Positions 32,887 to 41,723 are shown, counted from the first letter of the stretch. The stretch is DNA of 57,500 nucleotides from Paulinella micropora (GCA_019918135.1 WBZZ01003596.1:95001-152500), one strand, 5' to 3'. Numbers and translations are program-made. Notes: generated by a model from the letters alone, not told the origin.

Positions 32887-33356
32887 ATGACAGACCTGAA
32901 CACCAAACAGGACTACTGAGTGAAATTGAAAAATGGAGCCTTGACAGCGAAATTAAGAAACCTTCAATTAAATGGACTAAGCCTGATATTGTTTCTTTCT
33001 ATGAGCAATATAAACCACGTGATGACAATGTGAAAGTAGTTATACTTTTAGAAAACGTGTTGGACGAAGAGCCGAGCACACCTTTTAAGGAGACTGATTT
33101 AAAAGAGACTGGAATTACCGAAATAAAGGCTACTGTAGGCGAAGAGATAGCACAAAATAAAACCGATATTTTTCTTCAATATGGTAAATATAAAAAAATG
33201 AAAATTGAAGATGTTGCTAAGATTGATAAACCATACCTTGAATATTTAATTCAACAACCTTATTTTAATAATAAAGATGCGGTAAAAAATATCTATGATG
33301 ATACATCGCTTTCCGCTTATTATTTTTTTTGCTTTATTGGTCTTCAACGAAGTTAG
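32887..33356 (+). pseudogene. Second ExoX C-terminal-like gene, frameshifted start
   Basis: The ATG at 32887 gives only ten codons before a stop. One base away the frame is open from about 32895 to 33356. The open frame includes a charged N-terminal region and near 33165-33260 the domain LQYGKYKKMKIEDVAKIDKP followed by YLEYLIQQPYF. It is a diverged paralogue of 32680-32859. Its 3' end overlaps the convergent fibre gene by 23 bp. Confidence 0.55.
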
Positions 33357-34572
33357 CGATAATATTGACATTTCCTCCTCCACCAGCAGAGACAGACTTC
33401 TGCGTAAAAGTTAATACATCACTCGGCGATAGGTATATATCATAACTTCTAAGATTGATTTGTTGAGTTGAAGCACTATTTACATATAGTTTAAAAATTG
33501 TTGTTCCGTTTGCGATAGCACTCGCCTTTGTGTCAGTATCTACAATTGAATACTTAGAATCAACATCTGCAAAACCTGCTCCAGTTAGTGTTCCATTTAA
33601 TACCATTCTGACAACATTCGACTTAGTATCTTCATTTGTAATACTTATCAAAGTTGGATAAACATTTGAATAATTTGTTAAATTAGCACCGCCCGCATCA
33701 AATACCGCTTTGTTTCTTATACTAATAATAGGACTTTCAGTGGTGTTTGATGTTTTACTTCCTTCCACTTCGTTTTTTATACTTGTGTTTATCGTATTAG
33801 TTCCCTCAATGAATAAACTGGCACTCGCTGTTTTAAGAGTTTGTATTCCAGTCTTTGCATCATTTCTCATTACTGCCGTAAAAGGTAATGTTGTATTTCG
33901 CAGGCTTACACCATTATTAGCATTCGCATACTCAATCATATGAACTAATTGAAATAATCCTGTTATGGGATTTTCAATATAAAAGTTAATAGCACCAAAA
34001 CCTAAATATTGAAATTGAATTTGAAATACATTTCCTTTGCTCCAGTCTAAGTTTGGCATAGCATAATTTCCATCGCAAGGGTCGTCCCAATCTACTTGGT
34101 CTATATAATCTACAGCACCTCCCGCACAATGTGCGATATTCATTCCTGCTTGATTTTTGTAAAAATAAAATCCATCAACGAGATCATTTCCTATTCCAAT
34201 ATATGAATAGTAATCTTTTGTATCATCCGTTGTCCATAGAGCAGTAAATCGGGCAAGGACACCTGTTCCAGTTCTATATTTTATTCTCCTTTTACTTACC
34301 AGTCTAGCATCCGCCGTAGCATCAGCAGTTGTTTTCAATTCAGCCATATTATTCAAAAATGACACAGACGATTTTGTTTCTGTTTTTGTCCATATCCTAG
34401 TATTAATGGTATATGGAAAGATTTCTTGTAATACTGGTGTTAATTGACCTACTACTGCTTCGCCAAAAGCGGTTTTTGAATGATTTGTTTCAACGTGTCC
34501 ATCATATCCAACACTTACGTTTATAAATTCGCCGTCAGGATTTTCTGCGATTAAGTTTCTCTGATGAGACAT
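33334..34572 (-). CDS. Putative virion surface/fibre protein
   Basis: 413 codons from the ATG at 34572 (MSHQRNLIAENPDGEFINVS). The frame is open further upstream, but the upstream part is palindrome sequence. The N-terminal ~57 residues are conserved with the remnant in A and look like an attachment module. The rest is beta-rich, Asn/Thr/Gly-rich sequence with no Cys-rich core (for example LARFTALWTTDDTKDYYSYI and WSKGNVFQIQFQYLGFGAI), resembling a receptor-binding or jelly-roll domain. It lies downstream of MCP. No exact family recognised. The frame is intact. Confidence 0.6.
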   Translation of the reverse strand: MSHQRNLIAENPDGEFINVSVGYDGHVETNHSKTAFGEAVVGQLTPVLQEIFPYTINTRIWTKTETKSSVSFLNNMAELKTTADATADARLVSKRRIKYRTGTGVLARFTALWTTDDTKDYYSYIGIGNDLVDGFYFYKNQAGMNIAHCAGGAVDYIDQVDWDDPCDGNYAMPNLDWSKGNVFQIQFQYLGFGAINFYIENPITGLFQLVHMIEYANANNGVSLRNTTLPFTAVMRNDAKTGIQTLKTASASLFIEGTNTINTSIKNEVEGSKTSNTTESPIISIRNKAVFDAGGANLTNYSNVYPTLISITNEDTKSNVVRMVLNGTLTGAGFADVDSKYSIVDTDTKASAIANGTTIFKLYVNSASTQQINLRSYDIYLSPSDVLTFTQKSVSAGGGGNVNIIANFVEDQ

Positions 34573-34573
34573 T

Positions 34574-34637
34574 GATATTTTATAATTGTGCTCACAATCT
34601 GACTGATCGTCAGATATCACGCGTATTATAAAATATC
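34574..34637 (-). repeat. Two-tier palindrome at the fibre-gene start (B)
   Basis: Outer GATATTTTATAAT / ATTATAAAATATC (13 bp perfect), inner ATCTGAC-TGATC-GTCAGAT (34597-34615), the same inner stem as 32380-32443. It touches the start codon at 34572. In Polinton A the equivalent site (15271 onward) has no such palindrome. Confidence 0.88.
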
Positions 34638-34679
34638 GTTTTTTATTTTGAAAAAACAATGAATCTATTAATTTTTCAC

Positions 34680-34739
34680 GATGTTTGAAAAACACACGAG
34701 AATGAATGAAACGAATGAGAGTGTGGATTTTCAAATATC
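34680..34739. repeat. Palindrome overlapping the MCP stop
   Basis: GATGTTTGAAAA (34680) pairs with TTTTCAAATATC (34728-34739). The interior contains GAATGAATGAAACGAATGAG, shared with 32481-32506 and 39893-39920. Confidence 0.7.
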
Positions 34740-36193
34740 AACTAATAGAAATTATATTTGACTTAGCCTGAACCTCCCGCTGAGTGATTGCTACACTTAC
34801 GTGCTAATGAGCATTATTCTGCGTACTGCTAATGAACTCCCATCGCCTCTCATTGGAAAGGTCAAGCCCGCTAACTTCATTTTGGTCTTTGCTCCACAGC
34901 GGGCGGGTATTATCCCAAGTATCAACCCAGAACCGGTTGTATTGATACACATTTGAATTCATCAAAAAAGAACATTCAAGTTTAGGTTTCAAGCACATAT
35001 AATCTTCAAAACTAGCGGGAAATATTTCAAATTCCTGAAGTCGTGCCCCGTCAAGTGTGGTATGAAAACTGGTAGTCTTAGCGTTTGCTCTGTTATCAAT
35101 ATCATAAGCAGTATTCTTGTTTTCTGTGTTGTTAAAGAGTGTGTGATAAATTTTCTTCAACCTTTTGCCGTGCCCCCTATCAAAGCGGAGAATAATGTTT
35201 TGTGTAGTGGATTGAGCGATGGAATTTTTATAAACATAAGGATAATCAATATTAAAACTCATACCTTCAGCACTTGCCACCTTTTGTTGAATTGATTGAA
35301 TGACATCGGGATTAGTCTCTACAGCAAGGAACAAGTTAAGATTAGCAACCCTTACATTACCAGCGGCAGCAACAAGCACTCCTCCACCCGGTGACGAAGC
35401 ATCGTTATTGTAATAATAAATTTTAGGGGTCTGTTGCCATACAATCCTCATATTCAAAATCTCAGGAAACATAATAGTCTTATCAAGGGCGAAAATGGTA
35501 TTGTAAAGCATACCGAGATTAATCTTAACGGATAGAAGGCTCAGCAGAAGTAGCAGCACCACCCGAGAAATACTTAGCCTCATTATATTCAACATTAACA
35601 AGGCTATAGGTTCCAGCAGTGCCATCAGATAGAGCGGAATCGTCGTGGCGACGAGCATTTACACTAGGCACTTTGAAGTATGTTTGAATTGCGTCTCTAA
35701 CAGTATCGTAGGCTACTGAAGTATCAATTGCTCGCCTTTCTGCTCTACTACCGATAACAATCTTTCCAGCATTACACGTTTGAAGCATACATCCCGCACC
35801 ACTTCCATTATCGTGGTTTTCAAGTGTCAGAAAGTCCTTCATAGAAGTCTCAGCCTTCCAAATAATCTTCGTAAAATTACCAACTTCATTTACATCACAC
35901 AGATAAACACCGCTACAGGTTTGAAGTTGAATTTGTCTAATAGGAGCCAGACAATCCATATAGCATTTGTTATAGTTCACGGCAATTGATGGTGGGGCAT
36001 AAGTAAAACTCAAGACAGAGCGGGCTAAGTTAAATGGCCTGCTGATAAGGTCAAAGTTGCTTTCTTGTCCTCCTGCGGTAGTAACAGTAATAGCCCCCGC
36101 ACCTTCTCTCGGAGTTAGTTTATTCAAACGATACGAAGTACTGATGTAGTCGGTTCTAGAAAAGTCTAGTTCGCCGCCGTGTTGAGTTGGCAT
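34738..36193 (-). pseudogene. Major capsid protein (Polinton B), broken
   Basis: Aligned to the intact A gene (15395-16861), it has a 2-bp deletion near 35529-35533 and a C-to-T nonsense (TAG, 34804-34806, against CAG in A) about 22 codons before the end. The remaining tail up to the stop at 34738 is otherwise conserved. A block of about 50 codons around 35540-35760 differs strongly between A and B (for example B has RRAIDTSVAYDTVRDAIQTY), suggesting a variable surface loop. Confidence 0.85.
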
Positions 36194-36285
36194 TTTTTGT
36201 TTTTCTTTTTGCTAGCGTAAATTAACTAATTCACTGGAATATATTTATAGAAAAAATAAATAATTCTAAAATTAAATTAATTACC

Positions 36286-37098
36286 CTACCTCACCTTTAA
36301 CAAATTGAAAAATGATGTAAATAAATTAAAATAATTAGTCTCTCTGTAAATTAATAATGTCATTACAATACCTAACCCATTAAGATTAATCGCTTGGTCG
36401 TTTTCGTCTGTAAGATAAAACCTATATACATTATTGGAACTGGTTGATAACTTCTTACCATACTCAGACCCACTTCCGTCGTATATAACGGCACCAAATG
36501 GAATTTCGTTGGCAGTGTATATTTGTTGTAGCACGTGATTATCTCCTTCACCAACTAAGTCAGATTTAAGGTATAAAGTCTTTTCACCAGTTAGAATAAT
36601 TACATTTGGCGATTTAATAAAATCAGTAGCGAAGAAATATGTTGAATTTCTATCAAATCCCATAACCTCGTGAATACGGGTATCACCATCAAATATAAAC
36701 CGCGGTTGAATGCCTCCGTTATTTGAAACACTGAATGTTAATTTACCATCCTCCGCTTCCGTGTTTGTATTGTTGCTTGAGACAACATAAGTATAGTCAT
36801 TCGGACTTTCCGCGGTTAGCACCTCGGCCAGTTTATTTTTTAGATTGTCCATCGTGTAGTTTCCCTCGGGTATCGTAATTAAAGCCTCATACCCGTCTTC
36901 GCTGAGTGTAAAAGTATTGTAAGGACTGGCGACTGAGTAATACGACTTAGGCACATAGATATGAAGAATTTTACAATGTGTGGGATTGTCTAGCCCCTTC
37001 ATATTGACTTCGTGTGTAAAGTCGCTGTCTGTTCCTGTTATTCTGTTTTTGCTGTTGATATAGTAAATACCCGAACTTCTCGCACCCTTATAGTCCAT
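36286..37098 (-). CDS. Penton/minor capsid protein (Polinton B), intact
   Basis: 270 codons, starting MDYKGARSSGIYYINSKNR. Position directly upstream of MCP in the same direction, length and beta-rich character fit the single-jelly-roll minor capsid (penton) protein of Polintons. The frame is intact and very similar to the frameshifted A copy. The leader ends ATAATATACAATG, also seen before the ATPase gene, which may be a shared promoter or initiator. Role: vertex protein of the capsid. Confidence 0.78.
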   Translation of the reverse strand: MDYKGARSSGIYYINSKNRITGTDSDFTHEVNMKGLDNPTHCKILHIYVPKSYYSVASPYNTFTLSEDGYEALITIPEGNYTMDNLKNKLAEVLTAESPNDYTYVVSSNNTNTEAEDGKLTFSVSNNGGIQPRFIFDGDTRIHEVMGFDRNSTYFFATDFIKSPNVIILTGEKTLYLKSDLVGEGDNHVLQQIYTANEIPFGAVIYDGSGSEYGKKLSTSSNNVYRFYLTDENDQAINLNGLGIVMTLLIYRETNYFNLFTSFFNLLKVR

Positions 37099-37147
37099 TG
37101 TATATTATAGATATTTTATTTAAAATTCTATGTATATATGTATAATT

Positions 37148-37620
37148 ATGAGTTTAAGAAAGTGCTCAAGATGCCACAGTGAAATAAAGGAAGAATATTT
37201 TTCAAGAAACAGAAAGGGTGAGTTAAGAAAGTGTTGTAATAATTGCTCAAAAAAATGAATTGTTCAGGTGGAGAATTTAAAATAATGGAGATATTAAAAG
37301 GTTTTAATATTAATTTTCAATACAATACCACATATGAAGTTAAGGTTAAACATTTATTACAATGGGATTTCATATTACAACATAATGAGAAACCAATATT
37401 TATTGAATATGATGGAATTTTAACATTTTGAACCTGTTAGATTTGGTAGAATTTCTAAAGAGAGAGCAGAAAAAGCATTTCAAAAAACAAAAAAATATGA
37501 CCAAGTAAAACATACATATTGTCAAGAAAAAGGATATCATTTACTCCGTATAAAATATGACGAAGATGTATCATCTAAATTAATCAAATGGTTTGATGAT
37601 ATCGGTTTTGAATATCTTTA
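37148..37620 (+). pseudogene. Zinc-ribbon plus PD-(D/E)XK endonuclease-like gene
   Basis: The first 36 codons (37148-37258) encode a four-Cys zinc ribbon (CSRCHSEIKEEYF and CCNNC). A run of seven A then changes phase to 37243-37431 (QWDFILQHNEKPIFIEYDG), where Asp and Glu fit the PD-(D/E)XK/Vsr-like nuclease core found in mobile nucleases of large DNA viruses. A second shift near 37425 leads to FEPVRFGRISKERAEKAFQ and YCQEKGYHLLRIKYDED, ending at 37620. It is convergent with the protease gene and overlaps its stop. It is absent from Polinton A at the same place, so probably a homing-type insertion. Confidence 0.65.
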
Positions 37621-38487
37621 GATGAATGTGTTAAAAGCATCTCCATACCCATTCTGTGCTTTTAACTTTTCCGCTTCTTCTTCTTTTAAGTCTGTGTAGC
37701 CAGTAGCGAATTTAAATCTATTACCTCTCGCTCGCTCCACTAAAAATCTCATACTATTCCAACCGCACGTGTCTGAGGTGTTTGATTGTTGTTTTACTTG
37801 ATTAACCTTCATAAGCAGGTATGTGCTTGGATGGCTTTTGTCTATTAGTTGTTTCATTTGTTGTTGAAAGTCTTCTGTTGGCTCGTAAAGTGCTAATGGG
37901 TCATAGACTTCCACTGACCTGTCTTTATCTAGACTTATCCATACTGCGATCCAATGAGACCCTGCTTGCTTGTGATTGTCCAAATTCATAATAAATCCAT
38001 ATCGCTTTCTGCTTCCTGGCTTCAACTTGTTGATTTCATCGCTTGCTATCGCTCCGAGATACCATCCATATTTTTTCATTATGTCGTCTATTTCATTAGT
38101 CATTAAACCGCGACTCTCACCGAGTTGCTGTGGCTGTTGCTCGTTATCTCCAACTGGTTGGAGATTTGGTGGTTGCTGTGGCTCTGGTTGCTGTGGCTCT
38201 GGTTGCTGTGGCTCCGCAGAACTTGTGCTCGGGGGTGGTGCTACATACGTCGGTTGTGTCTCCGCTGGTTGTGGATTTGTCATTTCAAATATAAGTTGTT
38301 TAGCATCTGGAGAATTTTCAAAACGTGGTGGGTCTATTGGCGATAGAGTGCTATTTACAGGAGTTTTTTTTTCTTCATTCTTTTTGCTTTCATTTTTAGC
38401 AATCATTTTTGTTGTAAATTGTTCTAGTTTATCCCATCCATCTTCTGCCGATGATATGTTTTCAGTGATTTTTGTGTGTATAACCAT
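37618..38487 (-). CDS. Adenain-like cysteine maturation protease (Polinton B), intact
   Basis: 289 codons. An extended N-terminus contains a Pro/Gln/Glu repeat (residues about 74-125, EPQQPEPQQPEPQQP). The catalytic domain starts near residue 129 (MTNEIDDIMKKYGWYLGA). The family triad is visible as H178-W179 (GSHWIAVWI), D196 (VEVYDPLAL) and C241 (SDTCGWNSMRF), with Gln residues near 233 as oxyanion candidates. This matches adenovirus/Polinton ULP1-type proteases that cleave capsid precursors. The 5' end overlaps the coiled-coil gene by 64 bp in another frame. The duplicated copy at 45967-46519 is truncated before Cys. Confidence 0.88.
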   Translation of the reverse strand: MVIHTKITENISSAEDGWDKLEQFTTKMIAKNESKKNEEKKTPVNSTLSPIDPPRFENSPDAKQLIFEMTNPQPAETQPTYVAPPPSTSSAEPQQPEPQQPEPQQPPNLQPVGDNEQQPQQLGESRGLMTNEIDDIMKKYGWYLGAIASDEINKLKPGSRKRYGFIMNLDNHKQAGSHWIAVWISLDKDRSVEVYDPLALYEPTEDFQQQMKQLIDKSHPSTYLLMKVNQVKQQSNTSDTCGWNSMRFLVERARGNRFKFATGYTDLKEEEAEKLKAQNGYGDAFNTFI

Positions 38488-39345
38488 CTCTTTAAACTAG
38501 TGGCGTAGTCGTTTGAACCTTTGTTTTTTATTATAGGGATATTAATGCCTGCTTTTTTAAGGTGATTTATTATTGTATTATTTTTCATTTTTTTGACACG
38601 TTTTTTTCTCGTTTTCTCAGAGAACATTTTATCAATAATTCTTCGTCTCTTTTCTTCTTCCAAATCTTTTTCTTGTTTATTTACTTTGTCAGTTCTATCA
38701 GTTATTTTTGGGGAAGATGTAGTTGCGGTTTTCTTTGGTTTATTTATAGTTGAAGGGGGATTCGGTTTCGCTATAATCGGCTGTGCAACTGGAGCCGTCA
38801 ATAATCCCTGTCTATGTCGTTGTTCTGCCTGTAGTTCCTGAATAAGTCGTTGTTCCTTCTTCTGTTCCCTAGACTTTTCTTCCTGTCTTTCCTTAATCTC
38901 CGCCAGTTGTCTTTTATGATCCCTATTCATTATTTCATTTAGTTCCTTAGTATCTGTTTTGATTTTTCTTTCTAGCCTCTTCTTCTCCTCTTCTAAATCC
39001 TCTCGTTTCTTCTTTTCCTTTTCTTCCTCGTCATGTATTAACTCATATTTCTTTTGTAAGTTGCTTTGTATCTGGTTTTGGTTCTCGTGTTCAAGACGAT
39101 TGAAATCAGATTTGATTATTTTTTCCCTTGGCTTGCGACTAGCCCTTTGCGACTTTGGCTTATTACCAATATATTTCATAAAAAGTTTAACGATTTGTAA
39201 TGTGCTTAAATCATTTTGTTTTCTTACCAAAATTAAGATAATATTTTTTACCCTTCTGGATAATATAAGGACTCCCGCTCTTATTCCTATACACTCGTGG
39301 TGGTCTTACCTTAGCCTTTTTCTTATTAATCTTTTTAGCAACCAT
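38424..39345 (-). pseudogene. Coiled-coil protein (Polinton B copy 1), frameshifted
   Basis: The ATG at 39345 begins a basic N-terminus (KVRPPRVYRNKSGSPYIIQ) as in A. One extra A near 39230 stops it, and the main frame 38424-39230 continues with the coiled coil (residues about 45-130, rich in Lys and Glu). A Pro/Thr/Lys-rich region and a C-terminal basic part (RKKRVKKMKNNTIINHLKKA) follow. The end overlaps the protease N-terminus in a different phase, so the two may once have been one polyprotein. Role unknown; a virion or scaffold protein by context. Confidence 0.6.
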
Positions 39346-39410
39346 TGTATATATTAACAAAAAAATATTTCTAATATTTTAGAATTTGAAACACATGTCT
39401 CTCATAACTA

Positions 39411-39722
39411 TCAGCGAAACTTTACAGCACCTCCTCGTTGCTTACCATATCCGAGTTTTGATGCTGTAGCACTAACACTACCTGCGTAAGGCACCCCAAT
39501 GCTACTCAATGCCCCCGCAGTTCTAGAGATTACCTTATTATCGCGAAGGAATTTATTAACAGCCAAGGCCGTTTTTCCGACCTTTGCCCAGTTAATCTTT
39601 CCTCCCTTTTGACCACATCCCTTCTTCTTAGTTTTCTTTTCCCCTCCCTTCTGTGGCATTGATGGATTGTATCCGATGTTATATCCTGATGGTTGTGAAA
39701 TTATCACTGGTGATACTGGCAT
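39411..39722 (-). CDS. pX/pVI-like small basic virion protein (copy 1)
   Basis: 103 codons starting MPVSPVIISQPSGYNIG. A Lys/Gly-rich middle (EKKTKKKGCGQKGGK) is followed by an amphipathic segment (VGKTALAVNKFLRDNKVISR) and a Gly/Ala-rich end with GYGKQRGG. Such small basic proteins with Gly-Gly sites are usual next to the ATPase and protease in Polintons and are compared with adenovirus core or membrane-lytic proteins. The Gly-rich segments could be protease sites; that is inference. Confidence 0.65.
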   Translation of the reverse strand: MPVSPVIISQPSGYNIGYNPSMPQKGGEKKTKKKGCGQKGGKINWAKVGKTALAVNKFLRDNKVISRTAGALSSIGVPYAGSVSATASKLGYGKQRGGAVKFR

Positions 39723-39751
39723 ATATAATACAGAAAAATAATTAATTAAAA

Positions 39752-39838
39752 GATATTAAAAAATCCACACTCTCATCCAATGTTGAATTTTAAATGAAAA
39801 TCAACATAACGCTCATTTTCGTGTGTTTTTTAAATATC
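39752..39838. repeat. Palindrome between pX-like and ATPase genes
   Basis: GATATTAAAAAATCCACAC pairs imperfectly with GTGTGTTTTTTAAATATC, with inner TGTTGA/TCAACA. The duplicated copy is at 47784-47870. Confidence 0.65.
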
Positions 39839-39858
39839 GGTGTTGCTTTAATGGTTTC

Positions 39859-39936
39859 GATGTTTGACAAATATCTCAAACAAGTTTGAGATTACGAGTA
39901 TGAGTGAAACGAATGAGAGTGAAATTGTCAAACATC
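39859..39936. repeat. Palindrome at the ATPase 3' end, GTTTGAGAT type
   Basis: Outer GATGTTTGACAA / TTGTCAAACATC (12 bp perfect); inner ATCTCAAAC-AA-GTTTGAGAT at 39873-39892, identical to the inner stem at 32459. The right arm includes the ATPase stop. Copy at 47891-47968. Confidence 0.85.
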
Positions 39937-40755
39937 ATTATTTAATCTGAAGTTGAAGTTTTTGCGGAGTTCATCATCAACACTTGAAACATAAAGAAAA
40001 TTAAATCGTTCCTTTGTAGCCTCGTGATACTTTTGAAGAAAGTAATCACAATCAAAAGATAAGTCTAAGTGTTTATACACGAGTTCCATTTTATCCTGAG
40101 ACTGGCCTGGAAAGATTAACAAATCATCTAACTGCTTAATTGCTTCTGGTCGTAGGTCATTCAGATACTGGCTTGACATAATCACCTTACTTTTATAGTG
40201 TCTGTTCTTTTTTAATAAATCGCTCACAGACTTATCTCTTAAACCGCTCCCTAAATCATCCAAAACAAAAACAACCTCTGGAGAAATATACTTACTTGGT
40301 CTCTCTTTCTTCTCACCTCCTTCTTCTTTTTTCTTTTCCTTTCCAAAGTATAAAAATTGTGGTTTCTCTATTTCTTCTTCATCTTTGATTTCTCCTTCGT
40401 GCATATCTCCATCTTGATGGAGATTTTTGTCAAGTTCATAATCAATGACATTAACACCATCTGATTTAAGAAAGGTGTATATTGCCATTGGGTTTCCCCT
40501 GTTCTTAAAGTGCTTAACCATTGCTTTATAAATGTAGTCCTTGTGAATTGTTGAAGCAATAATGACAATACGGGTTTTTCTGTCTGTAGTCCGTTTCAGT
40601 ATTTCAAAGAGTGCTGTCGTTTTCCCGCTTTTCTTACGGGCGAGTAGAAATATATTGGCATACGGCTCATTAAATAATTTATAACCTTTTGCTTTTTTAT
40701 TTCCATCGCCCTCTTGTTTTACTGGCTTCACCTTAATGCTATTAATCTTCTCCAT
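39928..40755 (-). CDS. Packaging ATPase, FtsK/HerA-A32 type (copy 1), intact
   Basis: 275 codons. Walker A LLARKKSGKTTALF lies at residues about 37-50. Walker B is VVFVLDD at 161-167, followed by SGLRDKSVSDLL. MSSQYLNDLRPEAI (near residue 193) fits the sensor region seen in A32-like viral ATPases. A Lys/Glu-rich insertion (residues 117-155) precedes Walker B. It would drive DNA into the capsid. The leader reads ATAATATACAATG and overlaps the stop of the 119-residue gene region (9-bp gap). Confidence 0.9.
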   Translation of the reverse strand: MEKINSIKVKPVKQEGDGNKKAKGYKLFNEPYANIFLLARKKSGKTTALFEILKRTTDRKTRIVIIASTIHKDYIYKAMVKHFKNRGNPMAIYTFLKSDGVNVIDYELDKNLHQDGDMHEGEIKDEEEIEKPQFLYFGKEKKKEEGGEKKERPSKYISPEVVFVLDDLGSGLRDKSVSDLLKKNRHYKSKVIMSSQYLNDLRPEAIKQLDDLLIFPGQSQDKMELVYKHLDLSFDCDYFLQKYHEATKERFNFLYVSSVDDELRKNFNFRLNNDV

Positions 40756-40764
40756 TGTATATTA

Positions 40765-41124
40765 TTACCCGACGAATTCCAAACACACAACAATTCGTCC
40801 CGCTAAATTTCCTGTATCAATATTTCCGCTGTCGGTTTCAAGGACTTTAAATGTATATTGTCCGTCTGTCCAATTTACTAAACCTAAATTATAACTAAGG
40901 TTTGAAATGTTTGCTATATTACTATCTGCAAATGTGCCGATAATTCCAATTCTGTCCATATAAAGAGTTCTGGTTTTGGTTTCCGTCTGGTCGTTCGTAT
41001 AATGAATAAACTTAACATTCATTTTGGTCGGTGTGAATGACATTTGAATATTTTTATTAAATGTTTTGCTTCCAACAAAATCATTGCTCAGAAAAACAAT
41101 CTTTTGGTATTTATAGTCAGCCAT
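40765..41124 (-). CDS. Conserved 119-residue protein (copy 1)
   Basis: Same family as 21294-21653, intact, starting MADYKYQKIVFLSNDFVGSK. The start codon overlaps the divergent Cys-rich gene's start in the palindrome CATG. In Polinton A the two starts are 30 bp apart. Function unknown; beta-rich. Confidence 0.75.
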   Translation of the reverse strand: MADYKYQKIVFLSNDFVGSKTFNKNIQMSFTPTKMNVKFIHYTNDQTETKTRTLYMDRIGIIGTFADSNIANISNLSYNLGLVNWTDGQYTFKVLETDSGNIDTGNLAGRIVVCLEFVG

Positions 41125-41380
41125 GATTATATTACTGATAATAAACTTTTTAATAACAAAAATATTTTCGCGAACTGCCTGCGACTTTTATAGCAGAGCA
41201 AATCAAACAAAACGAGATGCGTGTGTTTACTGTATAAAGCAAGGAATAGAAACTAAATTTAAATGTGTGTATAAGCCTATGAGTGATTGGTGTGTTAGTT
41301 TTGATGAAGCCCTGCCTTTAATGTGTGCGGGTGATAATAGATGGTATATGACACATACCTATGAATGTTCATTTCTTTGA
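41123..41380 (+). CDS. Small Cys-rich secreted or membrane protein (copy 1)
   Basis: 85 codons starting MIILLIINFLITKIFS (signal-like), then CVYCIKQGIETKFKC, WCVSFDEALPLMC and a Cys near the end. It keeps the Cys pattern of the A copy (21684-21932). Its 3' end overlaps the convergent membrane-protein gene by 12 bp. Confidence 0.65.
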   Translation: MIILLIINFLITKIFSRTACDFYSRANQTKRDACVYCIKQGIETKFKCVYKPMSDWCVSFDEALPLMCAGDNRWYMTHTYECSFL

Positions 41381-41723
41381 ACTAGAAGGCGATGGAAGGC
41401 AAATTGCTATGAGTAAGGTCAAAATTCCGACATAAGTATTAGCAACCTCACAAGGTAAGTTCTTTTCAGATAGCCTCACGATACAAAGGGTTATACTGGC
41501 AATAATGATACCCATTTGAAATAAGTATTTAATAAGTCGGCTGTCAGTTGGTCTGTTTTTTATACAACAACAATTCCAGTTATCTTCCAATTCGTGCTCT
41601 ATATTTTTTTTCCTCAGTCTTTAGTTCTACTTCAAGAACACGAGACTTTAATTCTGGAGTTAGTTCGCCATCCATATCCATAATAGGTGGTGGTCTGTGA
41701 AGTCTGGTTGTATTATTTGACAT
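41369..41723 (-). pseudogene. Small membrane protein (copy 1), frameshifted in poly-A
   Basis: ATG at 41723; the N-terminal part includes HRPPPIMDMDGELTPELKS. A run of eight A near 41605 moves the rest into frame 41369-41590, with WNCCCIKN and hydrophobic MGIIIASITLCIV and VGILTLLIAICL. Comparison with A places the frame change in the A run, so a sequencing error is possible. Probable two-pass or single-pass membrane protein. Confidence 0.55.

Noticed and set aside
37976..38500. 174-codon Cys/Gly-rich plus-strand frame (and its copy at 46008-46532)
   Set aside because: Antisense to the protease's Pro/Gln repeat; the Cys/Gly pattern is the complement of CAG/CCA codons.
38959..39357. Hydrophobic plus-strand frame resembling a membrane protein (copy at 46991-47389)
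   Set aside because: Antisense of the Lys/Glu coiled coil; such shadows always look Phe/Ser/Leu-rich.
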